The position numbers and the translations under genes were made by a program. DNA of 64,000 nt from the NCBI GenBank assembly GCA_031841125.1, contig CM063106.1:34654001-34718000 (forward strand). The letters are read 5' to 3'. The stretch comes from Acanthococcus lagerstroemiae (Eukaryota; Arthropoda; Insecta; Hemiptera; Eriococcidae). Below the pieces are notes generated by a model. That model was not told where the DNA came from and searched no databases. It saw nothing but the letters and a program-made list of their open reading frames with translations. Shown here in pieces: positions 12,480 through 24,336 of this stretch; position 1 is the stretch's first letter; each line of letters starts with the position of its first letter.

Positions 12480-14215
12480 ATCAATTACTTATATCATTAT
12501 GACGAAGTTTACCCTTGTTATTTTACTCCTCAAATAGCAAAATTCGCTTACTTCCTCAATCTTTTCCTGCCCAATATTTATATTTAAGCTACCATGTTCA
12601 CATCGATTACGTACCATTACTTCAGTTTTATTTTTATGTATTCTCATACGGTATTCTATAATCAAAAAACTTCTCCATTCCATTCAAAATGTTTTCCAAA
12701 TCAATAGGTACTCCTTTCAGCTAATAAGACAATATCATTTGCAAACCTGAGCATCTTTACTCGATCTCCATGTCTAGTAACACCTACTTCAAATTTTTCT
12801 CTTATTTCTTTTATGGTCCACTTCATGTACAGATTAAATAATACTGGAGAGAAGGAGCATCCTTGCCTTACACCTTGTTCTATATTAGCCTCCCCTTTCT
12901 CTCCTTCTATTCTTAATGTGGCTTTCTGTCCTTTATATAAGTTTGAAATAACTTGTCTTTCTTCAAATCTTATTCTTATCTTTTTTAGAATATCAAATAT
13001 TTTATCCCATTTAACATTGTCAAAAGCTTTTTCAGTATCAAGGAGTGCCATATTATGTATCCTGTCCTTTTTTGAGTCTCCCATCTAAAATTGATCTCAA
13101 AGCTAATATTGCTTCCCTAGTACTTCTACTTTTTCTAAATCCAAACTGATCATCTCCTAATTCTGAATCTATTCTATTCCCGATTCTTTTGTAAATTATC
13201 GTAGTTAATATTTTTAACGCATGCGAAATAAGACTAATTGTTCGATAATTATCACACCTATCTGCTCCCACTTTTTTTGGTATAGTAACAATAGCACTGT
13301 TTTTAAAGTCCTCTAGCATTTCCCTTTTATCATAAATGTAACATAGTAATTTGTATAATTTGTACAATTTATGAAGTACATATTCTCCTAAGTTCTGTAA
13401 TAATTCACAATAATTCAGCTGGTATCTCATCCACTCCTGGAGCTTCACCTTTCTTTAAATCTCTCAATACTTTATCAAATTCACCTCTTAAAATTGAGTC
13501 TCCCCTCTCATCATCTTCCAAATCTTCCTCCCTCTCCATTCTCATTTCTTCATCCCCATTATTACTATATAGTATATTATATAGTCCTTGTACATACTCT
13601 AACCACCTTTTCACTTTTTTTCAGCTGTGTAAATAGGCTCTTCCACCTTATTTTTTATATTACTTGTTTTCTTTCTTCTTTCTCCAAACCCCAATTTTAC
13701 TTTTTTAGAAGTCAAGTCCATTTGTCCTTTATTCATAAACTCTTCTACAAGGATGGGTCAATAAATAAGTTTCCCGCTCTCCTAACTTGCGAACCACGGC
13801 ATGTAAGAAGACGCACGACCCCTCGGTGGACAGGTACTACCCTCTAGTTTACCACTATAAAAAATCAATCCGATCCGTTCAGTACAACCCCGTGAAGCGA
13901 ACGTTAAACATGTCGACATCTTCGCACTTTTCCTCCAACTTAGAACAACGTGCTATAATTTGGTCTTTTTACATGCCGTTGTTCGCAAGTTAGGAGAGGG
14001 GGAAACTTATTTATTGGACCAACTATGTATATTATCACTTTTTTCTTTCATCCATTTCTCCTTTGCCTACTCTCTCTTTATTTCATTCCTTAAACTTTGA
14101 TAAACTAATCTACCTTCCCCATCGTTTGCATTCTTATATATTTTCTTCGTTCATCCATCTTTCTGAGGATTTCCTCCTTCATCCATGGTTTCTTTTCCTG
14201 CCTCTTAGTTTTACC
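12480..14215 (-). pseudogene. Non-LTR retrotransposon reverse transcriptase, broken
   Basis: Minus-strand fragments in order: PWMKEEILRKMDERRK (about 14200), EAPGVDEIPAELL (13410-13450), NYRTISLISHALKIL and DQFGFRKSRSTREAIL (13100-13250), LLDTEKAFDNVKWDKIF, GVRQGCSFSPVLFNLYMKW and LRFANDIVLLAE (12700-12900). These are ordered RT motifs, but the catalytic FADD is FAND, so a metal-binding Asp is lost. Frameshifts separate the blocks. A mariner MITE (13748-14027) is inserted inside it. The copy at 59815-61365 belongs to a related family. Confidence 0.88.
13748..14027 (+). mobile_element. Mariner/Tc1-like MITE (deletion derivative)
   Basis: Long inverted ends share GTTTCCC/CCTCTCCTAACTTGCGAAC and CGGCATGT, with TA at both flanks (13746-13747, 14028-14029). 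Inside, an ATG opens MSTSSHFSSNLEQRAIIWSF, which looks like the first residues of a Tc1/mariner-type transposase and then runs straight into the 3' end. The element thus kept a transposase N-terminus but lost the catalytic region. It lies within a LINE remnant. Confidence 0.85.
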
Positions 14216-14229
14216 ACTTGAGCGGAAAC

Positions 14230-14570
14230 CGTAACTATTCCAGTAGAATTAGCCACTCACCTGAGACAAAATTCCGGTGGAAATTAAACTTGGTACAATT
14301 GTAGAGGACCCCTCCCTGAATGATTTCCCAACAGTCCCCACTCCTCCGAGGTATGCTACCCATTCTGGGGAGCAAGAAGCGGAGCAAAAGTCGATTGTTT
14401 TGCTATAAATCGTGAAAGGTGCTTCTTAGAAGAAAATTTTTGAAACAAAAAATAATCTGCATTTATTTTACTATAAAAATTGTCTCTCGTCACTTTCCGT
14501 TGAAATGCATACTAACGCCGCTACAGTCAATCAAAGTTGGTACTGTACACATATAGTATAGCTGCTGCCT
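14230..14570. repeat. Dispersed repeat, copy 1 (inverted partner at 18110)
   Basis: ACTAACGCCGCTACAGT, CAATCAAAGTTGGTA, TAAATCGTGAAAG and AACTTGGTAC blocks match the reverse complement of 18110-18440 at about 75% by eye. No protein is evident. Family not recognised. Confidence 0.65.
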
Positions 14571-14989
14571 CATTTTGGGTCACTGTGGTGTGCCGCTAGT
14601 GAACATTTTCACTCAGCAAAACGCGCATGCATTTTTTAATGGTTCCAGGTATATAAAGTGACTGTTGTAGTGCGAATTGTGTTATTAAATAGGAAGCTTC
14701 CTTCAAAGTGAAGAAATTGCACATAGGTTACACGCAAATTTTGTTTCGTATTTAAAATTCTACATCGAACTCATCGACTTCGATTTCCTCATCGGACTCA
14801 AACTCCGCCTTTCATTATGCATTCAAGCACGATGTACCCTCACATGTGCTGCACAAAGCAGAGAATCCGAGTCCAGCTACCCTGCATCCACATGCAGGTC
14901 CACAGGCCTTTTTACAGCTACAGGAAATGAGTTTTAAAATCTTCTGCGGGGCTGCTGCTAATGCGCTTTCTATCGGTACTGTATTAAGC

Positions 14990-15345
14990 CATTGTTGCTA
15001 AGGTCGTCTCGCTGCCGTTTTAATTTTGCTTACATGTAGAAAGATACATATTTGAGAAGGCTGTGTATACGTTCCCCCTGAAGTAGCATCATGAATGAAA
15101 AACTTGAGCATACCTTTCCCCTGGAATGCCGATGTAGTGTCACACCTTGAGAAGGCGTTGGCAAATAATATTTGGTCGCTCTATTGTGTTCTTGCAATGC
15201 AGTTGAAGAAAATAAGCTCGATTCATTCTTTCCTCTTGCCGGTTTCAATAAGGAAATCTTCATGATTGCTGGTGTTAGGGCCGTCATGAGAACAACTAAA
15301 TCGACATCCTCGCCTACAGTGACAACGGACTTATCCTCATCTGCT
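14990..15345 (-). pseudogene. Multicopy GEDVDL/FSGCDTTSA-type protein, C-terminal part
   Basis: On the minus strand the frame reads DKSVVTVGEDVDLVVLMTAL, then ISLLKPARGKNESSLFSS. After a frame change near 15170 it continues ILFANAFSRCDTTSAFQGKG. I recall the pattern GEDTDLLVLL...FLKPGRGK...FSGCDTTSAF as a recurrent, uncharacterised multicopy family in insect genomes; its origin is probably transposon-related (inference). The upstream part lies at 16379-16690, separated by a LINE. A frameshift and the insertion make it dead. Confidence 0.6.
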
Positions 15346-15359
15346 ACATAATTGCGCTT

Positions 15360-16378
15360 CTCTAATCAAAAGCACATGTAAAACTGGATCGAGAAGGTAA
15401 CATATTTGAAATAGAAAGGGGAGGGGGGTGAGGCAAGGTGACTCACTGTCGCCGAACCTGTTTAATCGTATATTAGAGGAAGTTGTCCGGAACCTGAACT
15501 GGGAAGAAAAAGGAGTAAGGATAGACGGAGAATATTTGAGTAATTTGCGGTTTGTTGACGATGTTGTCCTAACTGCAAAAAGTAAAAAAAAGCTGCAAGA
15601 AATGGCCATAGAACTAGAGGAAAGAAGTAGTGAAGCCGGACAGGAAATAAATAGAGCAAAAACGGGAATACTGTTGAACGGAAAAGAAAGAAAAATAGAA
15701 ATACGAGGAGAAGAAATAAAATGGGAAAAGGAAGTCACATACGTAATTAGGCCAAACGATATCACCAAAAGACAGAACAAAGAAAGAAATAGGCAGAAGA
15801 ATAATAAACGGATGGAAGAGCTACTGGGTCCTGAAAGAAGTATATAAAAGTAAAATGCCAACGAAGACAAAAACAGAAGTATGGGGGAAATGTACAATGT
15901 CGGTGCTAACATATGGAGCACAGACATGGGCTACGAACAAAGCAAACATGGAGAAGATATGCACAACGCAAAGAGCAATGGAGCGAAGTCTGTTAGGGGT
16001 AAGAAAGGCAGAAAGAATCAGAAACAGCGACATCAGAGAAAGAACCCAAATGAAGGACGTAGGATATATGATAAAGAAATTGAAATTTAAGTACGCGGAA
16101 CATGTAATGAGACAGGAAGGTAAGTGGTGGAGAAAAATTCACGACTATACTCCGTTAGACAGGAAACGTTTGAGAGGAAGACCAGTAACCAGATGGAAAG
16201 ATGAAATTAGGAAGGAAATGGGGCCAAATTGGAAGAGAAAAATAAAGAATAGGGAACTATGGAGAAAATGTGGGGTGGCATGTGCCCAAAAGTGGTCGGC
16301 GGACGGGAGCAGCGACGGGGCCAACGTACCAGACGTCACGGCGGCTCGTATAATACCATAAGTATATTGTATAGATAG
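15360..16378 (+). pseudogene. RTE-like LINE, 3' half
   Basis: The plus strand reads GVRQGDSLSPNLFNRILEE, then LRFVDDVVLTAKSKKKLQEM (the catalytic FADD motif is FVDD), and after frame changes VLTYGAQTWATNKANMEKI, QRAMERSLLGVRKAERIRN, LKFKYAEHVMRQEGKWW and LRGRPVTRWKDEIRKEM. This is the order of RT palm followed by the C-terminal domain of RTE-type elements. It is 5'-truncated before the fingers domain. It interrupts a pseudogene (14990-15345 and 16379-16690) on the opposite strand. Confidence 0.88.
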
Positions 16379-16690
16379 TTAAAAAAGTCCACCATGCTGT
16401 TGAATAATTGCTGTCATGACGATATGCCTGTTAGCATCATCTTCGCAGATCTTCACGCACACACCAGCCTCAACGAACTTCTGAGAAAGGAGGTAGATTA
16501 GCCGCCCTTTATTTTTCGAATTAGACAGAAATTCTTCTCGTTTTACTATCACAACCGTGTGCTCATCAAAAATCACATTGACTGAGTGGTTTAACCTTGA
16601 TCTTCTGAGCCTCTCCATGGTTTTTGTAGAAGTAGATTCGTGCTCATAACCGTAGAAATCTGCAGCAAGTATAGTCGTCTCCATAATGTC
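16379..16690 (-). pseudogene. Multicopy GEDVDL/FSGCDTTSA-type protein, upstream part
   Basis: The minus-strand frame includes FDEHTVVIVKREEFLSNSKN, KGRLIYLLSQKFVEAGV and CEDDANRHIVMTAI. This resembles the FLSNSxNKxRLIxLLSxxLxxAGxxVxxxxxDADxxIVxTA block that precedes the GEDVDL block in the same family. The order and strand agree with the fragment at 14990-15345, so one original gene copy was split by the LINE at 15360-16378. Confidence 0.6.
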
Positions 16691-17044
16691 CTTTTACAAA
16701 TCGTATATAGGTATTGCTCTCATATAGAAATGTTTCGCATGCGCCCCACAATACTTTGTGCAGTAAATATCCTCCATAGATGACACATACACTGGAATTC
16801 AGATAGGTATACAACTTCGGAAGTTGGAGTGAAAACTTTGAACAGTGTACTTTTAGTCGTTTTCAGCATGATTCGACTTCGTATAAATGTTGAGGAAAAC
16901 AAGTGTTACCATTTTTCAGGATAAAACAATAAGTAACCACGTATTTCTGCACGCCGCGGTATCTACTATTGGGACATAAGCCTGCACTAGAGTGCGCTGA
17001 AAAATCACCTGTGCGGGTGAAAATAAATGAGTGATCATCTGTTC

Positions 17045-17527
17045 CAAAGTCATATAGATACACCAAGTTAGACGACTAGCGCGTTTCCGCGTTCTGCCGT
17101 CATGCCAGCGCGCTGCTATCGCTGAACTCCTTTGGTTGCATTGCGCTTATATGGACATTTTTACGTTTTTGCGGATTAGCTCAAAAACTATCAATTTTGA
17201 TGAAAAATTGGAAAGAGCTAAATTTGTTCACCTTGGAATTTCCCATCGAATGCGAGTAAATTCGAAATTTTTATGGGTACAATTTTGAAACTGATCTTAC
17301 CTGATAGAAAATAACAGGTAGAATAAATTTTGTTCTTTTCACTTTTTCATAAAACTCGACCGTTATTGAGATAAACGCAAAACCTTGTTAGAGCTCCCAA
17401 CGTTTACATTGAATTCACAGCAGTCGAACGCTGCCAGCGCTGCTATCGGGATAAATTATCGTAACATACGAAGTTGAACATTGGTTAAATGGAGAGTCGA
17501 ACGACTTGGTGTATCTATATGACTTTG
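17045..17527. mobile_element. hAT-like MITE, 24-bp perfect inverted ends
   Basis: Both ends read CAAAGTCATATAGATACACC plus AAGT (24 bp, no mismatch). The 8-bp direct repeat ATCTGTTC flanks it at 17037-17044 and 17528-17535. The duplication length and CA-start fit hAT. The 483-bp body has GCGCGCTGCTATCG-type CpG-rich blocks near both ends and no ORF. Perfect ends suggest a comparatively recent insertion. Confidence 0.9.
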
Positions 17528-17732
17528 ATCTGTTCTTTCAAATAGAAAAACTGCTGTCTTCAGGAGGGTAAAAAAACGAATAGAAATTATTCTACCAGTA
17601 GAACTGATTATAATTGAAATTTTCGGTGATGATGCAGTTAAATATAGGATAAATTTTCTTTGAAAGTGGATTTCTAATCGATCTTAATGATAGTTGAAGT
17701 TTGCTTCACGCTTATGGTAAATCATACGTGAT

Positions 17733-17876
17733 CAGTGGCGTATCCAGGGAAGGGGAGTCGTAACCCCCCCCCAAAAAAAAAAATTAGGAAAATTGAAAAT
17801 TTTGATAGGGTATAGAGCACAGACATTTTAACACCCCCCCCCCCCCCCCCGAAACTGAAGTCTAGATACGCCCCTG
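17733..17876. mobile_element. Small hAT-like MITE with poly-C tracts
   Basis: The ends CAGTGGCGTATCCAG and (reverse complement) CAGGGGCGTATCTAG form imperfect inverted repeats. TACGTGAT is duplicated at 17725-17732 and 17877-17884. The 144-bp body has C9-A11 and C17 tracts. Confidence 0.9.
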
Positions 17877-18109
17877 TACGTGATCACTCAAATATTACAC
17901 AGGGCTGCCAGTACTTGAAACTTTTTAAGACACGCCTGAATATTTCTAGTTTTTGAAGAAATTTCCACGGAGGTGTCTCTGTACTAGAAGGTGATTCGCG
18001 CTCCATTACATCGCACTGTTATGCTTGCCCGTATATATACTCGTATTTGCAACAAATATTCATCTGCTACCACACGCACGACAAACGCATGTGATAAGTT
18101 TACATTCCA

Positions 18110-18440
18110 ATATCGTACTACAATACCAACTTTGATTCACTGTAGCGGCGTTAGTAAGCGTTTTAACGAAAATTGTCAAGAGACATTTTTTGTAGCAAAT
18201 TAATTGTACATTATTTTTTGTATGAAATATTTTCTTCTAAGATACAGCTTTCACGATTTACAGCAAAAAAATCGATTTTTGCTCCACTTTTATCCCCCTA
18301 CAGAGGGTAGCACACCTTGGAGGGGCGAGGACTTAAGGGAAGTTAATCATGAAAGGGTCCTTTACAATCGTACCAAGTTTTATTTCTGCTGGAATTTTAT
18401 CCACTTTTGTGCATTTATATGGCCAATCCTATCGAACTAA
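18110..18440. repeat. Dispersed repeat, copy 2 (inverted)
   Basis: Reverse-orientation partner of 14230-14570, sharing ACTGTAGCGGCGTTAGTAAG, CTTTCACGATTTACAGC and GTACCAAGTTTTATTTC. The two copies flank the 14.6-18.1 kb transposon cluster. Confidence 0.65.
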
Positions 18441-21133
18441 ATGCTCTCCCGACATGAATTCAGTGGTTGACGTTTTCATGGAAATTTATTTATTTTTACA
18501 TTTTTTTTCCTTTTAATTATTTTTTTGTACTATTTTATTCACCAAGTCATGTCCAACGTTCGCAAGAACTGTAACTGAGTTAGGAAGCTAAAATTTTTTA
18601 CATGCTGTCCCCAAAATTAAAACGAAAATCGTGTTTGTAGACGGGCCTCATCGGACCATTTGGAAGGAGTGGAAACCAAAATGTCTCCCGAAAAGAGCAT
18701 GAAGTAGATTTAAAAAAAAATTATATTTCGTTTAGATCTAATGAGCCTAAAACTATGTATTACAATTTCGTTTGTTAAAACCAAGGGGCACAGAGATACT
18801 ACTGCTCCCGTACCACCACGAGTGGGTAAAGGTAACTGCCGCCCTACCCCCGGCTTCAGCATCACTGTGCCACACACAAACGCTACATACGCAAACTTTC
18901 ACATTTTAGAGATCATATTTCGAAAGAAAAATAAGCTTGTAACTATTATGAGGACGACAAAGCGGTATTTTAGGGCTCGTATATGAAAGGGACACGTCCG
19001 CGTCCTGCCAAGTTGTTGATTAGGTGCTGCAGTACGTACGTTGACAGAAATTAGGCCGAACGATGATAGAACACGGACGCCTCTCCGATTAGTGATTAGC
19101 CCTTTGTAAGTTAATAAAGAACCCATTTCGTTTCCCGTCATCGAGGGAGTTGTTAATACAATTATCGACGTCGCCCAAGTAGCACCTGATCTCTGATTCG
19201 ATTACATCAATTTTGTAAGGCACGTTAGCGTTACGCATTCGCCATCGTCGTTATTTCGATACACCGCTAACGGGTCGAAGCTCGAAGACAATGTCGACGA
19301 GTGTTCCTGAAATTTCCACCTCTGGATTTAGTGATTTGACAACTCGATACGCTGATTACGCGTTTATCGCGAATATATCCTCGGCTGCTGAAATTTTTTT
19401 CATCTCGTTCGAGCTGTTTACAAAAATTATCCATCACAAAAACTCAATTTACGTCTGCGTTGCGTATAACGCTTTTCAATCTTAGGCATTTAAATGATTG
19501 ACCTCTGAAAAGCAAATCCGCGAGAAGTTCACTTCATTTTTTTTTAAAATTTAAAAATAATAAAATTCAAAGTCAATAGAACTTTGTGAAATTTTTCAAG
19601 CTTTGCAGAAATTTGAGGCAGCACTAGACGTGATTTTTCTTCTTTTTTGTGTAGCTACGACGTATTTATTATCATCTGTTTTTCAAAATTGAGTAAATCT
19701 AGAAAAGAAAGGGCGAACGGCTTATGCTTCAATGTTCTGGAAGTATACAATACAAAAGCGGATTTGCAGAAAGAAAAAAGGGTTTGCGGATTGCGGATGC
19801 GAGAAAAAATAATGCCTCGTATTTGTGATAAGCCGGTTTATTTGCGTGGAAAACGTTGCCAAGAAGCATTAGGCATATTCTGCACGCGAATTTTCAACAT
19901 CAGATTCTCTTTTATTTGCTTTAATGGTTTAAGGAGGCCGTTTAATTATTAACTGCGAAGCACTAAATGCAGTTTTTTTTTTTACAAATGTTCCCCGTAT
20001 ACAACAGACATAGTACCTGTATTATATTAAAATTTAGAGGAAAATGAGGTAACAAGTTGGTTGGAAATAGTCGAGAGAGTGATTCTTCAGCTAACTAACT
20101 CAACTCCATCCTGCTTATTTACTATTTTTGTAAAGGCTATAGCAGGGTAAGATACATGAATCGGCTTAAGTCGATTTTTTCAAATTTTTCTTTAGTCCGC
20201 TATTTGCAGTGATAAAAGAAAATTTCAGAGCCCATCGTTACAATCCTACTCTCCTCCAGGGGTTGTAGCCTCGACATATATGATCTCCACTCTTCCAGCT
20301 CCATCTTGGCCATTTTGTACTCGAATGGTACTAAATTTTGGATGTAGCTGAAGGTTCCTAGTATAAATACAACCAAATTTTTTGAAATTTTTTTATACCT
20401 TTTTTCACCTTTAGAATTGATCCTGAAATGTTCAAAATGGCGCTCACGCCGCCATTTTTAAGCTGGCAAAAAATGTTAATTTGCAAATATTTCTCAGTGT
20501 ATTTCCCGCCTTTATGTCAATTTTCAGCATTTTTAGAATGGTGGCACATACCTAAACGCTCAAAAAACTATTTTTTTAAAAAGAAGTATTAAATAGTATG
20601 AAATAAAAAATCTGATTGAATGAAATGTGAAACTACGAAAAAAAGAGTTAATATGACGAGTTGTAGAATCGATATCACGAAATGACTTGCATACGGTATA
20701 TTATGTTGGTTTAAACATAAAAATTATACGTCATCGCGGATAACGTACATACTCGAAGACATAGTAGATGCTGTGCAAGAGTAAACATGAGCTTAAAAGG
20801 GAAATGCAAGTAAAATGCAGATATTTTATGGGGTGAAAGGGGGAAAGTGGTAAGGTATATCCAAGAGGTAACAATAATCTTCCAGTTTTTCTATAATTCA
20901 TAGAGGACAGAGAAGTGAGGAAGGGATAGAATGGGGAGGGAAAGGAGTAAGGTACGTCCAAGAAGTAATAAGGCCTATTTCATGAAGAAAAAAATCATGT
21001 TTGCGTACATTTTCTTTGTAAATATGCCTTTCTGAAGGAACCCTGGTGGCAGTTCATTTGCCCCCTTTGCCCGTTCTCATTCATGTGATATATATATTTT
21101 TATTTCGGGCGCAGTAATATCGTGTCTCTTTTT
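18441..21133. other. No gene recognised
   Basis: 19000-19500 is CpG-richer and free of obvious repeats. 20150-20560 contains GCCATTTT/AAAATGGCG motifs in both orientations. No coding pattern was supported. Confidence 0.4.
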
Positions 21134-21425
21134 TAGGGTCGGCGCAGCCGAGCCTTACACAATGGAAAAATAGTTCCACACGACGCGTGACGTCAGTGGT
21201 TTAGGGTCGGCGCAGCCAATGGAAAAATAGTTCTACGCGACGCGTGATGTTAGTGGTTTGTGTTTGTCTTCCATTGGCTCTTTTTCTTATCAATCGATGT
21301 TCGAGATACACGAGAGAGAATCGCGTTTGCTTCTGATACTTTCAACAGTGGCGCTTGTCTTATCAATTGATGTTCGAGATGCACGAGAATGAATCGCGTT
21401 TGCTTTCGACAGTGGCACTTGTGGT
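21134..21425. repeat. Two adjacent CpG-rich tandem duplications
   Basis: A ~65-bp unit (TTTAGGGTCGGCGCAGCC ... AATAGTTC-ACGCGACGCGTGA-GT-AGTGGTTT) occurs twice at 21134-21260. A ~70-bp unit (CTTATCAAT-GATGTTCGAGAT ... GAATCGCGTTTGCTT ... CAGTGGC-CTTGT) occurs twice at 21286-21425. The first copy contains the CRE-like palindrome TGACGTCA. No gene is visible next to it. Confidence 0.7.
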
Positions 21426-22962
21426 TCTAAATGTAAAAGTGAACGGAATCGTGTGTAAAAGAAACAGATAGGAAGATGGTTTTATATCGTGCTTACAGCC
21501 TCAGGAAAAGTGACTCGAGGTATCAATATAAGGAATGGATGAAAGGAGTTCATTTTGTGAGGTTTGTAATATTGTGTATGATTTTTGCTGAAAGTAGGGT
21601 CAGCGTGAACCAACTGACATTTTTGTACACAAAATGAGTTATTAGTATTGTTGGAAAGAGCGTAAAAAGTAGAATTCTTCAGAATTGGGCTCCCAATTTG
21701 AAAATGAGTACTCACGTTGATCAAAGCTTATCAGTAAACGCTTTGTCATATAGTTTATACATGGCTCTTGAACTTAGAATCACGTGTTCTCAAAAAAACA
21801 AATTTTGCTGGTTGGTTCCCTTATGCTTAACAGCGTCCAAGTGCGGTTGCACTTTTTGTTTGAAGTTGGTTAGTGGAATAGCCGCCCAGACTTCAGCTGA
21901 AAGGCCGACCCTATTCTGGCTTGTTCCATTGTGTGTAGAAGGTATTACAATTCCGGGCCTATTTTGTTTTATGGTGCAGTGAATTATATTGCGTTTTGAA
22001 GTTTCATTTTTTCTTCAAACTCTTTTTCTTCCTGTTGCGTACTTATTATTGAGCTTATCATTTATAAACATGTAGTAACGTGCAACGTGTACGTAATGCA
22101 TGTAGCGGAGATTGTGTTATCGTGTCGGCGCCGTTGCGCCATATCACATGTTGGCCCTATGGTGCGACTTTTCGTTCATCACCCTGAATATTTTGTGCAA
22201 ACAGCAATTTTTTTCTCGCGAACTCGACATTACCATTGTGGGCCGATAAATGGGTCCCTTTTTTTGATACTGATTTTTGCTCATGAAGCTGAAAAACCAC
22301 CCGGAACCAATTTCCTTTCAAGTAAGAGCTACATGAAGCTCCCTGTAAATTTTTTAGATACCTTCGTACTTTTCCACCAGGGATATGATACTTCATTTTT
22401 ACTATATTGATTTTAGATAAATGAATAATGTAAATGAAATTTAAGAAAACAAAAAATAAAATAATGTAAAATGCAAGTAAAAAGGCTTTGGATAACATTG
22501 GAATAAGCAGTGTTGTTGGCCTTTTATTAGTTTTTTTTCAAGTACTTATAAGTTTCGACGCAGAGGCCCCAAGGATACAAGTTCTACACACTGAACACAT
22601 AGATTTGATTCATGATGAATAAAAGAATTTGACATGAACATACACACTGATGAACAAACTAGTATTTTGAGGAAATGAAGGGGAAAAAATCATTCAAAAA
22701 TACACTAAATCAACAGGTTTATATACGCAAAACGAAAATTCAAGTTAATCTTTTTTTAAATAATCAATAAAAATAGATCAAAAATTAGAAAATGGAAAAA
22801 AAGACAAAAAAAAACTTGAAAAGGAATTACATTATAACGTACGTATATTATTAAGAATAAAAAACAAACTCATTTGGAATCAAATTTTCGTGTGTTCGAG
22901 GTTTTATGATCTTTTCAATATTTGAATCGATCTCAGGTAGCCATCCAATAATCTCTGAGAAT
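21426..22962. other. No gene recognised
   Basis: Short open frames on both strands, none with recognisable motifs. AT-rich from about 22400. Confidence 0.4.
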
Positions 22963-24336
22963 CAGGGTGTCTATTGGATTTGAAAAAACAATATCATGAC
23001 TTTTCATTACATTTTTTCATGAATCATAGGGATATAAAAAGAAAGTTGAAGGGGGGGGGCAAACTCAGCGCTTCGTGCCTCACCGGAAGCTCCACATTTT
23101 GACCTTCTCCTCCACCACCGCCCCCTTTTGATTAATTTTCAGATAAGCCAAAACATTTACATTGTGGAACTTACATTATGCACCTGATTTTCCAATGGGG
23201 GGGGGGATACCTTTAATAAGATAATATTTTAAGAGTACACGTGTACCCTACCTCCCATGGCAAGCCATAAATCTTGGATTTTTTTTTAAAGAATCACCAG
23301 AATTATACTTGTTGCACATTTCAACATCTTTCCTCTAACAACATTACAGTAATGTGGACTGAAGGTAATACAAATTTAAGAGAGTTGGAAAACGCCCATA
23401 GTTTTGCCCCTCTTTGTGGGTGGTTTGAACATGCAATCTTCTAAAACAGGCAATATTCCATTTGTATGAAAATGGTAGTAAATGTATTCCGCATCTAATA
23501 ACTGACAGGAAAAATTAAAAGGCTAACAAATATTAGATTCATTATGTTGTATTGATTTAGAAAAATCATTAATCACTTATTTTATCAACAAATTTCTGAA
23601 GAATATAAGCAATAATAAGTTTGAAACAAACAACTCTGGAAAAATTTTTTGGAAGAAATTACAAAATACATTGGTCTCCAAATTAGCGACAATGAATAAC
23701 GTCGGTGACTAGAACATAACTGACCCGAGTGTAGACATACGCCATTTTTAATCTATTACCAACATTCTCAATACAGAACGCGCTATACATCCATAATAAA
23801 TATTCACTCAATATTTTTTTATCATTAAATGTATAAAACTGATTTTTTTTTTGGTAATGGAAATACATGTTGTGAACTATGACATGATGAAATATCACAG
23901 GCACTAAGACTTGGGGTTCCCAAAGTTGGTAGCCCTGCGTACTGAAAAGGTGATCATGTACAATTTCCCATAAGATTACAGCAAACTTTAAACGTCTTTA
24001 AATTAATTAGAAATTGATTTTAAAAAAATCTCGTCCTACATTTTATTACATTGTTACTAAACAATAAAATTACAGTTAACGCGAGAGGGTGGAATAATTT
24101 TGGGCCGTTTTTTGCCTTCCTAAGGATAGCAGTATTTCCATTTAAAATTATCCATATGATCATCCTTTCAGTTTCACCCGCGCATGTGATTTTGTAGCGC
24201 TCTCTAGGGCAGGTTTTATCGCCTATGACTTTTTCGAGTTTTGGTTGAAATATCGTGATTATGACTTTTCATGACTTTCATGACAATTTTTTGAAATCAC
24301 GACTTTTCATGACTTTTCGGGCCAATAGACACCCTG
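22963..24336. mobile_element. Non-autonomous DNA element with 15-bp inverted ends
   Basis: It starts CAGGGTGTCTATTGG and ends CCAATAGACACCCTG, a perfect 15-bp inverted pair, with related subterminal ATGACTTTTCAT motifs on both sides. AAT flanks both ends as a possible 3-bp target duplication; an 8-bp duplication is not present. The 1374-bp body is AT-rich with no transposase recognised. Confidence 0.75.

Noticed and set aside
19291..19485. Candidate first exon of the homeobox gene (open frame from ATG)
   Set aside because: Sequence does not resemble Drgx N-termini and no donor in the required phase is evident.
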